A stretch of 64,000 bases of DNA from Lawsonibacter sp. (GCA_022801435.1 JAAWSG010000003.1:30321-94320); one strand, 5' to 3'; positions 51,115-61,831 are shown, counted from the first letter of the stretch. The notes: a model not told the origin generated them from the letters alone. Numbers and translations: made by a program.

Positions 51115-52401
51115 ATGTATTATTACAACATCAACGGCGCGGCCCTGGTCTCGCTGATCCCTCTGGAGGGGATGGGGCCCGAGACAGAGCCGTCTCAGAG
51201 CTGGCGGCTGTTTGCGGCGGTCCCCGGCGACCCGGTGCTGGGCCGGGGGAGCTTTCGGGTGAACCACCCCGGCCAGCTGCTGGGCGGCCACGGGCTGGAG
51301 AGCCTGGACGCCTCCCGCCTGCCTGATTTGGGGGACGGCCCCGCCAGCGCCCTGGTCAACGGGGCGTCCATCCCCCTGGAGCTGGACGAGAACACGCGTC
51401 AGGCCATTGACGACGGCAGGCTCACCGGGGTCAACATCTGCCGCCCTGGCTGGGAGGAACTGCTGCGGTGGTCCCCCAGCCCGGGCAGAAAGCGGGTGAA
51501 CATCCTGGCCATCGGGGACGTGGGGTCCACCCTCCTCACGGGCCTGAAGCTGCTGGGGGGGGACGTGATCTCCTCCATCGGCATCTGCGACCTGTCCGAC
51601 CAGATCACCGGCCGCTGGGAGTTTGAGATGGGGCAGATCAGCCTCCCCTGGCAGTACGACGCCTTCCCCGAGGTGGAGGTCATCTCCCCGGAGGAGCTGT
51701 TCGACTGCGACCTGTTTGTCTTCGTGGCCTCCAAGGGCATCCCCCCGGTGGGCTCCCAGGTGAAGGACGTGCGCATGGCCCAGTTTGAGGCCAACGCGGG
51801 TATTGTGAAGCACTACGCCAAGCTGGCCCGGGAGAAGAAGTTCCAGGGCCTGTGGTGCGCGGTGTCCGACCCGGTGGACCCCCTGGCCAAGACCGCCTAT
51901 CTGGAGAGCAACCGGGACGAGAACGGGAACTGGGACGGCCAGGGGCTGCGGCCGGAGCAGATCCAGGGCTTCGGGCTGGGGGTGATGAACGCCCGGGCGG
52001 CCTACTACGCCAAGCGGGACCCGGAGCTGGCCTCCTTCCTCACCGAGGGCCGCTCCTTTGGACCCCACGGCACGGGGCTGTTCATCGCCAACTCCATCGA
52101 GGGCTACGATGAGGCTCTGTCCCAGAAGCTGACCCATCTCACCGTCACCGCCAACCTGCAAATGCGGGAGATGGGGTTCAAGCCCTATGTGGCTCCCGCC
52201 CTGTCCTCCGGGGCCCTGTCCCTGCTGCTCACCCTCCGGGGGGAGTGGCACTGCGGCTCGGTCTTCCTGGACGGGGTCTACATGGGGGTGAAGAACCGCT
52301 ATACCCCCGCCGGCATTGAGACCGAGCTCCTCCCCCACATCCCCGACCCCCTCTTCGGCCACATCCGGGAGGCGGCGGAGCATTTGAAGGAGATTCTCTA
52401 A
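51115..52401 (+). CDS. Lactate/malate dehydrogenase-like protein with N-terminal extension
   Basis: 428 residues, clearly longer than the usual 310-330 of LDH/MDH because of about 125 residues before the Rossmann start (VNILAIGDVGSTLLTGLKLLGG near residue 128). Family-like points are the substrate-loop area SDPVDPL near 252 and SFGPHGTG near 316, matching the catalytic-His position. The ribosome binding site is weak and distant (AGGA, 12 bases). Substrate is unknown. It lies 135 bases after the giant fusion gene and may share its transcript. Confidence 0.75.
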   Translation: MYYYNINGAALVSLIPLEGMGPETEPSQSWRLFAAVPGDPVLGRGSFRVNHPGQLLGGHGLESLDASRLPDLGDGPASALVNGASIPLELDENTRQAIDDGRLTGVNICRPGWEELLRWSPSPGRKRVNILAIGDVGSTLLTGLKLLGGDVISSIGICDLSDQITGRWEFEMGQISLPWQYDAFPEVEVISPEELFDCDLFVFVASKGIPPVGSQVKDVRMAQFEANAGIVKHYAKLAREKKFQGLWCAVSDPVDPLAKTAYLESNRDENGNWDGQGLRPEQIQGFGLGVMNARAAYYAKRDPELASFLTEGRSFGPHGTGLFIANSIEGYDEALSQKLTHLTVTANLQMREMGFKPYVAPALSSGALSLLLTLRGEWHCGSVFLDGVYMGVKNRYTPAGIETELLPHIPDPLFGHIREAAEHLKEIL

Positions 52402-52417
52402 AAACCGCCCAAACAAA

Positions 52418-52454
52418 AACCGCCTCCCAAGGGAAAATTCCTTGAGAGGCGGTT
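52418..52454. terminator. Bidirectional terminator between LDH-like gene and kbl
   Basis: AACCGCCTC with AAGG pairs with CCTT and GAGGCGGTT. An A-run precedes it, giving a T-run to the convergent kbl unit. Confidence 0.85.
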
Positions 52455-52469
52455 GTCTGTGTCTGAGGC

Positions 52470-53657
<1,188 letters not shown>

Positions 53658-53683
53658 GATTGCTCCTCCTCCATGATATACTC

Positions 53684-54724
53684 TTACTTGCTCCAGTCCA
53701 GAATGACCTTTCCAGAATTCCCGCTGTTCATGGCGGCGAAGCCCTCCTCGAACTGGGTGTAGTGGAAGCGGTGTGTGATGACCGGGCTGAGGTCCAGGCC
53801 GCCCTGCACCATGTAGCTCATCTGATGCCAGTTGTCCATCCGCCGGCCGTAGATGCCCTGGAGGGTCAGCCCCTTGCAGATGATGTTGTTCATGTCGATG
53901 GACAGGGGCTTGTTCCCCAGGCCCAGCAGGCTGATCTTGCCGCCGTTGCGCATGAGGGAGGTCATCTGCTCGAAGGCGATGCCGCTGCCGCTCATCTCCA
54001 GGCCCACGTCGAAGCCCTCCACGATGCGCAGCTCCTCCATTACGTGCCGCAGGTCCTCCCGCCCGGTGTTGACGGCGGCGTCCACCCCCATCTTCCGGGC
54101 CAGGTCCAGCCGGTAGTCGTTCAGGTCGGTGACCACCACCCGCCTCGCCCCGGCGAATTTGCAGATGCCCCCGGCGATGACCCCGATGGGGCCCGCCCCG
54201 GTGATGAGCACGTCCTCCCCCACCAGGTTCCACATCAGGGCGGTGTGGGTGGCGTTGCCCACCGCGTCAAAGAAGGCCACGATCTCCTCCGGCAGGCCCT
54301 CCCCCACGATGATGACGTTGGAGGCGGGGATGCACAGGTACTCGGCAAAGGCTCCGTTCCGGTCCACCCCTACGCTCACCGTGTCCTTGCACCACTGGAT
54401 GTTGCCGTTGTGGCAGTTCCGGCAGTGGCCGCAGGTGATGTGCCCCTCGCCGGAGACCAGCTGGCCCACGTACAGGCCGGTGACCCCCGCGCCCAGCTGG
54501 TCGATCTCCCCCACATACTCGTGGCCGATGATCATGGGGGGCTTGATGTGGAGCTGAGACCAGGGGTCCCAGTTGTAGATGTGAACGTCCGTGCCGCAGA
54601 TGGCGGTCTTTTTGATCTTGATGCGCACCTCGCCGGGCCCGGGCTCGGGTACCGGCATCCGCTGGAGCGCGAGCCCCGTCCCCGCCTGGGTTTTGACCAG
54701 AGCGTCCATCATTCTGTCTGCCAT
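53684..54724 (-). CDS. tdh: L-threonine 3-dehydrogenase
   Basis: 346 residues from ATG 54724 ([13 protein letters not shown]) after GAGGAG. The zinc, NAD-dependent enzyme oxidises threonine to 2-amino-3-ketobutyrate for Kbl. Catalytic-zinc motifs [11 protein letters not shown] and GHEYVGEI are present, the structural zinc site is [15 protein letters not shown], and the NAD-binding loop is [14 protein letters not shown]. First gene of the tdh-kbl operon. The 249 bases upstream contain one GGGGAC/GTCCCC hairpin (54893-54908) and no gene. Confidence 0.95.
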   Translation of the reverse strand: MADRMMDALVKTQAGTGLALQRMPVPEPGPGEVRIKIKKTAICGTDVHIYNWDPWSQLHIKPPMIIGHEYVGEIDQLGAGVTGLYVGQLVSGEGHITCGHCRNCHNGNIQWCKDTVSVGVDRNGAFAEYLCIPASNVIIVGEGLPEEIVAFFDAVGNATHTALMWNLVGEDVLITGAGPIGVIAGGICKFAGARRVVVTDLNDYRLDLARKMGVDAAVNTGREDLRHVMEELRIVEGFDVGLEMSGSGIAFEQMTSLMRNGGKISLLGLGNKPLSIDMNNIICKGLTLQGIYGRRMDNWHQMSYMVQGGLDLSPVITHRFHYTQFEEGFAAMNSGNSGKVILDWSK

Positions 54725-54973
54725 ATCATTTCTCCTCTCGCCGGCGCCAGCGCTCCCCGCTGTCCGCCTTATACAAACCAAATGATACAGGAATGTTCTT
54801 GCCAGCGCAACAGAAATCGGAGAAATTATTCGCCAAATCTTTGCCCTCCCTTTTGTTGGAAACTACAAAAGCGCCTGCTTTGTACGCGGTACGGGGACAC
54901 ACGTCCCCGCGAAGCGGAGGGAGCTGTCAAGCTTTTCCCGCCGGCGGCATAGATTGGTCTGGAGGTGATCCAC

Positions 54974-55189
54974 ATGGATCTGCGCAATCAAAAAATCACG
55001 GTGGGGGAGCTGCTGGACAATCCCAAATCCCGGGCGGTGTTTCAGCGGCGGTTTGGAAAATTCATGAAGCACCCCATGGTAGGGGCGGCCCGCTCCCTCA
55101 CCCTGTCCCAGCTGGCGGAGATGGCGGCGGTCTATCTGCCCCAGAAGACCATCCAGGACACCCTGCGGGAGCTGGAACAGCTGCCGTGA
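54974..55189 (+). CDS. Small conserved-type protein of unknown function
   Basis: 71 residues from ATG 54974 shortly after GGAGGTGAT; a GTG at 54965 overlaps that site. The sequence ITVGELLDNPKSRAVFQRRFGKFMKHPMVGAARSLTLSQLAEMA resembles the small helical tail found at the C-terminus of some glycoside hydrolases, with a conserved pattern of LLDNP...HP...A..LTL..L. It may be a free-standing version of that domain. This likeness is from memory of the pattern, so function is left open. Confidence 0.7.
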   Translation: MDLRNQKITVGELLDNPKSRAVFQRRFGKFMKHPMVGAARSLTLSQLAEMAAVYLPQKTIQDTLRELEQLP

Positions 55190-55229
55190 GCCGGAAGAAA
55201 AATAAACTGGATTTCTGTCCGGTTCGGGG

Positions 55230-55258
55230 TTGTCATTTGACAGGATTTAGGATAAAAT
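55230..55258 (+). promoter_or_regulatory. Promoter of pgeF and the binding-protein gene
   Basis: TTGTCA and TAAAAT are separated by 17 bases, upstream of two possible pgeF starts. Confidence 0.65.
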
Positions 55259-55316
55259 AAGAGAACACTGACCTCCCGGGAGGGGGGAATACATGAGGCA
55301 ATTCGGAGGGACTGCC

Positions 55317-56132
55317 ATGGAGATCATCAGAAGGGAGCGCCATGGCGTCCCCTTTTACGCCTGCGGGGACCCGGAGTGGGCGGGGGCGGCCCACGGCTTC
55401 TCCACCCGGCTGGGGGGAGTTTCTCCCGCGCCGCTGGACAGCCTGAACCTGGGGGCGGGCCGGGGAGACAGCCCCGCCAACCTCCGGGAGAACTTTTTTC
55501 GCTTCTGTTCCGCCGCGGGAGCGGACAGCGGGGCTTTGGTGAAGAACCACCAGGTCCACGGGGATACCATCCGCCCCGTCACCCGGGAGGATGTCCTCTC
55601 CGACCCCGCCGCCCCCGGCGAGCCGGAGGGGGACGGCCTGATTACCAACCAGCCCGGGGTGTGCCTGACCATCTTCTCGGGGGACTGCATCCCCATTTTG
55701 CTCTATGACCCGGCGGCCCGCTGCATCGCCGCCGTCCACGCGGGCTGGCGGGGGACCGCCATCGGCGCGGCGGCCCGGGGGGTGGAGGCCATGGTCCGGG
55801 ACTACGGCTGCGCCCCGGAACGTATTTTAGCCGCCATCGGCCCGGGCATCGGCCCCTGCTGCTTCGAGACCCACAGCGACGTGCCCCAGGGCCTGCAAAC
55901 GGGGCTGGGGGAGGAGGCGTCCCCCTTCATCCGCCCCATCCCGGAGCGGGAAGGAAAATTTTCGGTGGACCTGAAGGGGGCCAACGCCCGGTGGCTGGAG
56001 CGCTCCGGCGTCCTGCCCCGGCACATCGCCCTGTGCCCCCTCTGCACCGCCTGCCGGCTGGACACCTTCTGGTCCCACCGGGTCCAGGGGGGACGGCGGG
56101 GCAGCATGGCGGCGGTCATCCAGCTGGTCTGA
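55317..56132 (+). CDS. pgeF: Peptidoglycan editing factor PgeF (YfiH / laccase-domain family)
   Basis: 271 residues from ATG 55317 after GGAGGG; ATG 55293 after GGAGGGGGG is also possible. PgeF removes L-Ser-containing errors from peptidoglycan precursors. The family copper/zinc-type motifs are present: GFSTRLGGVS at the start, VKNHQVHG, TIFSGDCIPILLYDP, AAVHAGWRGT, and IGPGIGPCCFE, ending in CTACRLDTFWSHR. Length is normal. The lipoprotein gene follows 9 bases later. Confidence 0.92.
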   Translation: MEIIRRERHGVPFYACGDPEWAGAAHGFSTRLGGVSPAPLDSLNLGAGRGDSPANLRENFFRFCSAAGADSGALVKNHQVHGDTIRPVTREDVLSDPAAPGEPEGDGLITNQPGVCLTIFSGDCIPILLYDPAARCIAAVHAGWRGTAIGAAARGVEAMVRDYGCAPERILAAIGPGIGPCCFETHSDVPQGLQTGLGEEASPFIRPIPEREGKFSVDLKGANARWLERSGVLPRHIALCPLCTACRLDTFWSHRVQGGRRGSMAAVIQLV

Positions 56133-56141
56133 GGAGGCGCG

Positions 56142-57677
56142 ATGAGACGACTGACTGCCGCCCTTCTGGCTGTGCTCCTCTTGCTGGCGGGCTGCGCCAA
56201 CGGGAGCGAAACCCCGCCCACCACCCCCTCCGCCTCCCGGGACAGCTCCTCCGCCGCCGGACAGGAGGAGCCTCCCCGGGAGGAGACCGCCATCCCCTTC
56301 ACCCTGGCCGCCTACCCCGCCTACAGCTTTCACCCCGTCCTGGCGGCCAACCGGGCCAACCTGACCCTGGCTCCCCTGCTCTACGAGGGGCTGTTCCTGG
56401 TGGACGAGGGGTTTCAGGCGGTTCCGGTGCTGTGCCGCAGCTATTCCTCCAGCGAGGACAAGCTGGTATGGACCTTTATTCTGCGCGCCGGAATCACCTT
56501 CTCCGACGGGACTCCCCTCACCGCTGTGGAGGCGGCAGCGGCCCTGGAGCTGGCCCGCTCCCCCCGGGGAAGGTACGCCCAGCGGCTGAACGATGTGGTC
56601 TCGATTACCGGAGAGGGCCAGGCGCTCACCGTCACCCTCCGCCGCCCCAACGGGAGCCTGCCCCTGCTGCTGGACATCCCCATCGCCCTGGGGGAGGGGG
56701 ACCGGCCGGCGGGGACGGGACCCTATGTGCTCTCCGGGGAGGAGGAGCTGGTGCTCGCCGCCCGGACCGGCTGGTGGCAGGAGGAAAAGCAGCTGCCTCT
56801 GGAGCGCATCCCCCTCCACCCGGTGAGCAAGAGCGAGGAGCTGATTTACGCCTTTGACGCGGGGGACGTGTCCCTGGTGGATGTGGACCTGATGGCCACC
56901 AGCGCCATGGGCTACGGGGGCAACTACCAGACCTGGGACTACTCCACCACGGGGATGATTTATTTGGGCTTCAACCTCCAGCGGGGCCCCTGCCGCTCCC
57001 GGGAGGTTCGGACCGCTCTGGCCCGGGGGGTGGACCGGGAGGCGGTGGCCCGGGAGTCCTACGCCAACCACGCAATTCCCTCCGCCCTGCCGGTCCACCC
57101 GCGCAGCTCCCTGTACCAGGAGGAGGCGGCGGGACGGCTGGACTACGCCCCGGAGGAGCTGGCCGGCCAGCTGGAGGGGCTCCGGCTGGGGGAACAGACC
57201 CTGCGGCTGGTGGTCAATACGGAAAACATCGCCAAGGCCGCCGCCGCCCGGCTCATCGCCTATCAGCTGGAGGCGGCGGGTCTGAAGGTGGAGCTTCAGC
57301 AGCTGCCCTTTGAGGACTACTCCGCCGCCCTGAGCCGGGGGGAGTTCGACCTGTATCTGGCCGAGGTGGTGCTCACCGCCGGCTTTGACCTGGACCCCCT
57401 GCTGGGCTCCGGCGGAGGGATGAATTACGGGGGCTGGTGGGACGGGGAGACCGACGCGCTGCTCTCCGCCCTCCGCGCCGCCCCCGAGGAGGGGAGAGCC
57501 CTGGCCGCGGAGGCGCTCTTCGCCCGGCTGGAGGAACAGCTGCCCATCCTGCCCATCTGCTTCAAGAACGGCTCGGTCCTCACCCAGTGGGGGCGGCTGT
57601 CCGGCCTGAGTCCCGTGCGGGGAAACGTGTTTTATAAGCTGGAGGAGTGGACGGTCAACCAGAGAGACGGACAGTAG
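56142..57677 (+). CDS. Family 5 extracellular solute-binding lipoprotein (peptide-type)
   Basis: 511 residues with a lipoprotein signal (lipobox LLLLAGC, Cys 18) and a Ser/Thr/Pro-rich linker. The fold is that of oligopeptide-binding proteins: LAPLLYEGLFLVDEGFQAVPVLC, WTFILRAGITFSDGTPLTAVEAAAAL, and FDLYLAEVVLTAGFDLDPLLGSGGGMNYGGW. It would bind peptides or cell-wall fragments outside the cell. No permease or ATPase gene is adjacent. Coexpression with pgeF suggests a cell-wall link, which is an inference. Confidence 0.88.
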   Translation: MRRLTAALLAVLLLLAGCANGSETPPTTPSASRDSSSAAGQEEPPREETAIPFTLAAYPAYSFHPVLAANRANLTLAPLLYEGLFLVDEGFQAVPVLCRSYSSSEDKLVWTFILRAGITFSDGTPLTAVEAAAALELARSPRGRYAQRLNDVVSITGEGQALTVTLRRPNGSLPLLLDIPIALGEGDRPAGTGPYVLSGEEELVLAARTGWWQEEKQLPLERIPLHPVSKSEELIYAFDAGDVSLVDVDLMATSAMGYGGNYQTWDYSTTGMIYLGFNLQRGPCRSREVRTALARGVDREAVARESYANHAIPSALPVHPRSSLYQEEAAGRLDYAPEELAGQLEGLRLGEQTLRLVVNTENIAKAAAARLIAYQLEAAGLKVELQQLPFEDYSAALSRGEFDLYLAEVVLTAGFDLDPLLGSGGGMNYGGWWDGETDALLSALRAAPEEGRALAAEALFARLEEQLPILPICFKNGSVLTQWGRLSGLSPVRGNVFYKLEEWTVNQRDGQ

Positions 57678-57678
57678 A

Positions 57679-57730
57679 GACACAGCTTGTCGTGTCCGCC
57701 GGTAGTCAGACACGGTGCGTCTGCCGCACC
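57679..57730 (+). repeat. REP-like hairpin element, copy B
   Basis: GACAC/GTGTC hairpin with CTTG, then GTCCGCCGG, then a GGTGCG/CGCACC hairpin followed by GGGGTTTTG. It resembles 51014-51071 with compensating stem changes, and may also end transcription of the preceding gene. Confidence 0.45.
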
Positions 57731-57775
57731 ATAGGGGTTTTGAAACCACATATTACAAAACGGAGGAGAAGGAAC

Positions 57776-60700
57776 ATGAGTGTTTACCGCTGCTATTCCA
57801 AAAAGAAGGAGGGCTTCGATGTAGAGGCCCAGAGCCTGTGCAGGCAGCTCCAGGAGCAGTTGGGGATCAAACGGCTCCAGTCGGTGACCATCCTGAACCG
57901 CTATGACGTGGACCAGATCGCCCCGGAGGTCTATGAGCGGGCCAAGGATATTGTCTTCTCTGAGCCTCCGGTGGATGTGGTCTATGACGAGAATTTCCCC
58001 ATGCCCCGGATTGCGGGGGCGTTTTTCGCCGTGGAGGCCCTGCCCGGCCAGTTCGACCAGCGGGCGGACTCCGCGGCCCAGTGCATCCAGTTGATGGCGG
58101 GGGTGGAGCGCCCCCTGGTGGCCTACGCCAAGGTGTACTTCCTGGAGGGGAGCATCTCCCAGCATGAGCTGGACAAGATTAAGGACTACCTCATCAACCC
58201 CGTGGAGTGCCGGGAGGCCTCTATGGACAAGCCCCGGACTTTGGCGCGGGAGTACGCCGCCCCCGAACGGGTGGACATTGTGGAGGGTTTTCTGGACATG
58301 GACGGGCAGGCCCTGGACGCTCTGCTGGAGGGCATGGGTCTGGCTATGGATTTGGATGATTTGAAATTCCTCCAGCATTACTTTCAGCAGGAGGGCCGAG
58401 CCCCCACCGTCACGGAGATCCGGGTGGTGGACACCTACTGGTCGGACCACTGCCGGCACACCACCTTCTCCACCCACCTGGACGAGATCCGGATTGACGA
58501 CCCCGACGTGAAAGCCGCCTACGAGCGGTATCTGGCCGCCCGGGTGGAGGTCTACGGCGAGGAAAAGGCGGCCCGGCGGCCCCAGACCCTGATGGACATC
58601 GCCACCATCGGGACCAAGGTGCTGAAGAAGCGGGGCCTCCTCCCCGAGCTGGACGAGAGCGAGGAGATCAACGCCTGCTCCATCCATGTCCCCGCGGTGG
58701 TGGACGGGAAGGAGCAGGACTGGCTGCTCATGTTCAAGAACGAGACCCACAACCACCCCACCGAGATCGAACCCTTCGGCGGCGCGGCCACCTGTATCGG
58801 GGGCTGTATCCGGGACCCCCTGTCCGGGCGGGTGTACGTCCACCAGGCCATGCGCTTCACCGGGGCGGGGGACCCCAGAGCTCCCTTTGACCAGACCCTG
58901 GAGGGCAAGCTGCCCCAAAGGAAGCTGTGCCAGACGGCGGCGGCGGGGTACTCCTCCTACGGCAACCAGATCGGCCTGGCCACCGGACACGTGGCGGAGG
59001 TCTACCACGAGGGCTACATCGCCAAGCGGCTGGAGTGCGGCGCGGTGGTGGGCGCGGCTCCGGCGGAGAACGTGCGGCGGGAGCGGCCCGCGCCGGGGGA
59101 TGTGGTCATCCTCCTGGGGGGGCGCACCGGCCGGGACGGCATCGGCGGGGCCACCGGGTCCTCCAAGAGCCACAACAAAAAATCCCTCCAGACCATGGCC
59201 TCCGAGGTCCAGAAGGGCAACGCCCCCGAGGAGCGGAAGATCCAGAGACTGTTCCGGGACGGGGAGGTCACCCGGCTTATCAAGCGGTGCAACGACTTCG
59301 GCGCGGGAGGCGTGTCTGTTGCCATCGGCGAGCTGGCGGACGGCCTGGAGATTGACCTGGACGCGGTGCGAAAGAAGTACGAGGGCCTGGACGGGACCGA
59401 GCTGGCCATCTCCGAGAGCCAGGAGCGCATGGCCGTCGTGGTGGCCCCCGAGGACGCGGACAGGTTCATCGCCGCCGCCGAAAAGGAAAACCTGGAGGCC
59501 TACCGGGTGGCTGTGGTCACCGAAAATCCCCGGATGGTGATGCACTGGAAGGGCCAGAAAATCGCCGACCTGAGCCGGGAATTTTTGAACACCAACGGCG
59601 CGGTGAAGCACGCCCGGGTCCAGGTGGAGGAGGGGGACCGCTCCGCCCTTGGGGAGTCCCTCTTCCGGACCCTCCGGGAGATGGCCTCCAGCCTCAAATG
59701 CGCCTCCCGCCGGGGGCTGACTGAGCGGTTCGACGGTTCCATCGGGGCGGGCTCGGTCCTCATGCCCTTCGGCGGCAAATATCAGACCACCCCTGCCCAG
59801 GCTATGGCCGCCCTGCTCCCCGTGCTCCCCGGACAGGAGACGGGACAGGCCAGCGTCATGGCGTGGGGCTGTGACCCGGAGGAGCTGTCCGTCGACCCCT
59901 ACACCGGGGCCTATGACGCGGTGACGGTCTCCATCGCCAAGCTGGCGGCCGCGGGCGCGGACTACAGGCGGGCCTATCTCACCCTTCAGGAGTTTTTTGA
60001 GAAGCTCCGGGACGAGCCGCTCCGCTGGGGCAAGCCCTTCCAGGCCCTGCTTGGCGCGCTGGACGCCCAGCTGGACTACGCCGCCGCCGCTATCGGGGGG
60101 AAGGATTCTATGTCGGGCTCCTTCCTGGACAAGGATGTGCCCCCTACCCTGATTTCCTTTGCCATCGCCCCCATTCAGGCCGGGGAGATCATCACCCCCG
60201 AGTTTAAGGAGGCGGGGCATCCGGTCTACCTCTTCACGGGGGACGGCAGCGCCCAGGGACAGAGGTCCGCCTGGGAGCAGTTTTATGATTTGTGCCGGGC
60301 AGGCAGGGTCAAGGCCGCCTGGGCGGTGGAGAACGGCGAGGCGGAGGCGGTGATGAAGATGTCCTTCGGGAACCGCATCGGCTTCACCGCGGGCGAGGTC
60401 GAGCTGGCCTGGGATATGCCTAACCCCGGCGCGGTGGTGGCGGAGCTTGACGGGGAGCTCCGCGAGGGACCCTGGGCGGTGCGCATCGGAAGCACAACGG
60501 CGGAGCCGGTCATCACCATCGTCCACGACTCCGTCCCCATTGACGAGCTGCTTGCCCTCAACGAGGGAGTGCTGGAGGAGGTCTACCCCACCCGGGCGGG
60601 CACGTCTGAGGCGGTGCGGGTCATCTCCTGGGAGGGGCGGTCCCCCGCCGTCTGCAAGCACAGGACGGCCCATCCCAAGGCGGTTATCCCCGCCTTCCCC

Positions 60701-61468
60701 GGGACCAACTGCGAGTACGACACGGCAAAGGCCTGCATCCGCGCCGGCATCGACCCGGAGATCGTGGTGGTGCGCAACCTGACCACCGCGTTCCTGGCCC
60801 AGTCCGCCCAGGCGCTGGAGGGGGCCATCCGGGGGGCGCAGATGGTCATTCTCCCCGGCGGCTTCTCCGGGGGGGACGAGCCCGAGGGGTCCGCCAAGTT
60901 CATCTGCTCCTTCCTCCGCAGCCCCGCCCTCAGCGACGCCATTATGGACCTGCTGAACAACCGGGACGGCCTGATACTGGGCATCTGCAACGGCTTCCAG
61001 GCGCTTGTTAAGCTGGGTCTGCTCCCCTACGGCGAGATACGGCCCATAGACGAGGGCTGTCCCACCCTGACCTACAACCTCATCGGCCGCCACCAGAGCC
61101 GGTATGTCACCACCCGGGTGTCCAGCGTAAATTCCCCCTGGATGCTGAAATCCCAGGTGGGGGACCTGCACACCATCCCCGTCTCCCACGGGGAGGGGAG
61201 ATTTGTGGCTTCCCCGGAAGTCCTTGCGGAGCTCATCGCCAGAGGCCAGGTGGGGACCCAGTACGTGAGCCCGGAGGGACAGCCCTCCATGGACATCTTG
61301 GTCAACCCCAACGGCTCTATGGAGGCCGTTGAGGGCATCTTCTCCCCCGATGGCAGGGTGTTCGGCAAGATGGCCCACCTGGAGCGCCGCGGCCCCTTCG
61401 TGGGGATCAACATCCCGGGAGAAAAGCACCAGCCCCTGTTTGAGAGCGGCGCGGCCTACTTCGCCTAG
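57776..61468 (+). CDS. purL: Phosphoribosylformylglycinamidine synthase, single chain
   Basis: 1230 residues from ATG 57776 after GGAGAAGGAA. It catalyses the fourth step of purine synthesis, FGAR to FGAM, using ATP and glutamine. The first half holds the ATP-binding core (RVVDTYWSDHCRHTTF, FKNETHNHPTEIEPFGGAATCIGG), the middle has GGVSVAIGELADGLEI and GGKDSMSGSF, and the last part is a glutamine amidotransferase with PAFPGTNCEYDTA and the catalytic-Cys motif GICNGFQAL. It is a fused enzyme, unlike the split PurS/PurQ/PurL of Bacillus. No other pur gene is adjacent. Confidence 0.96.
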   Translation: MSVYRCYSKKKEGFDVEAQSLCRQLQEQLGIKRLQSVTILNRYDVDQIAPEVYERAKDIVFSEPPVDVVYDENFPMPRIAGAFFAVEALPGQFDQRADSAAQCIQLMAGVERPLVAYAKVYFLEGSISQHELDKIKDYLINPVECREASMDKPRTLAREYAAPERVDIVEGFLDMDGQALDALLEGMGLAMDLDDLKFLQHYFQQEGRAPTVTEIRVVDTYWSDHCRHTTFSTHLDEIRIDDPDVKAAYERYLAARVEVYGEEKAARRPQTLMDIATIGTKVLKKRGLLPELDESEEINACSIHVPAVVDGKEQDWLLMFKNETHNHPTEIEPFGGAATCIGGCIRDPLSGRVYVHQAMRFTGAGDPRAPFDQTLEGKLPQRKLCQTAAAGYSSYGNQIGLATGHVAEVYHEGYIAKRLECGAVVGAAPAENVRRERPAPGDVVILLGGRTGRDGIGGATGSSKSHNKKSLQTMASEVQKGNAPEERKIQRLFRDGEVTRLIKRCNDFGAGGVSVAIGELADGLEIDLDAVRKKYEGLDGTELAISESQERMAVVVAPEDADRFIAAAEKENLEAYRVAVVTENPRMVMHWKGQKIADLSREFLNTNGAVKHARVQVEEGDRSALGESLFRTLREMASSLKCASRRGLTERFDGSIGAGSVLMPFGGKYQTTPAQAMAALLPVLPGQETGQASVMAWGCDPEELSVDPYTGAYDAVTVSIAKLAAAGADYRRAYLTLQEFFEKLRDEPLRWGKPFQALLGALDAQLDYAAAAIGGKDSMSGSFLDKDVPPTLISFAIAPIQAGEIITPEFKEAGHPVYLFTGDGSAQGQRSAWEQFYDLCRAGRVKAAWAVENGEAEAVMKMSFGNRIGFTAGEVELAWDMPNPGAVVAELDGELREGPWAVRIGSTTAEPVITIVHDSVPIDELLALNEGVLEEVYPTRAGTSEAVRVISWEGRSPAVCKHRTAHPKAVIPAFPGTNCEYDTAKACIRAGIDPEIVVVRNLTTAFLAQSAQALEGAIRGAQMVILPGGFSGGDEPEGSAKFICSFLRSPALSDAIMDLLNNRDGLILGICNGFQALVKLGLLPYGEIRPIDEGCPTLTYNLIGRHQSRYVTTRVSSVNSPWMLKSQVGDLHTIPVSHGEGRFVASPEVLAELIARGQVGTQYVSPEGQPSMDILVNPNGSMEAVEGIFSPDGRVFGKMAHLERRGPFVGINIPGEKHQPLFESGAAYFA

Positions 61469-61491
61469 CCCCCTCCGGAGAACAAGAAACC

Positions 61492-61536
61492 AATCCCCCT
61501 GGCGCGGGAGCCTTCAGCTTCTGCGTCAGGGGGATT
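61492..61536. terminator. Hairpin between purL and the 82-residue reverse gene
   Basis: A perfect 10-bp stem, AATCCCCCTG with CAGGGGGATT, has a long loop. It ends at the stop of the reverse gene and can serve both convergent units. Confidence 0.6.
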
Positions 61537-61783
61537 ATTGATGCTTCCAGCCGGAAACGCCGTCACTGTCCGGCTGCTCCAGGTGCTGGATGATCTCCGC
61601 GATTTTGAAACAGCACTCCTCGTTGGTGTAAGCGCCGTCCCGGAGAATCTCCCGGATCTGAACCAGGGCGCGGTAGCATACTGAGGTCAGAAGGTCCTCC
61701 GGCCGGACGGTCAGATCAGGAAAAGTCACCTCCACCCGATGCCCCGCCAACAGGTTCTGTAATATTTCGCCGTAGAGTTCCAT
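61535..61783 (-). CDS. Small protein of unknown function, divergent from XRE regulator
   Basis: 82 residues from ATG 61783, 7 bases after GAGGTG; ATG 61786 and TTG 61789 are closer alternatives. It is acidic and helical (MELYGEILQNLLAGHRVEV, LVQIREILRDGAYTNEECCFKIAEIIQHLEQ), with two adjacent Cys, and no signal peptide. No family is recognised. It has a consensus promoter that overlaps an inverted repeat, and a divergent XRE regulator gene next to it, so it is probably repressed by that regulator. Confidence 0.7.
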   Translation of the reverse strand: MELYGEILQNLLAGHRVEVTFPDLTVRPEDLLTSVCYRALVQIREILRDGAYTNEECCFKIAEIIQHLEQPDSDGVSGWKHQ

Positions 61784-61803
61784 CATCAATCACCTCAAAC
61801 AGT

Positions 61804-61831
61804 ATTATAAACTTGAAATGATAAATGTCAA
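61804..61831 (-). promoter_or_regulatory. Promoter of the 82-residue gene with possible operator
   Basis: On the reverse strand consensus TTGACA and TATAAT are separated by 16 bases. The inverted repeat CTTGA-N11-TCAAG (61812-61832) covers the spacer and -35 box, and is a candidate operator. Confidence 0.75.

Noticed and set aside
45382-52416. A 2344-codon open frame on the reverse strand
   Set aside because: It is antisense to the coiled-coil, giant fusion and LDH-like genes, which all have recognisable motifs and ribosome sites. High G+C codon use keeps this frame open; its translation is Gly/Leu/Val/His-rich with no domain.
57678-57775. Purine riboswitch in front of purL
   Set aside because: The gap is under 100 bases and is occupied by the REP-like hairpins; the conserved purine-aptamer loops are not seen.
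57632-61429. A 1265-codon open frame on the reverse strand
   Set aside because: It mirrors purL exactly and has the low-complexity composition of antisense frames in GC-rich genes.
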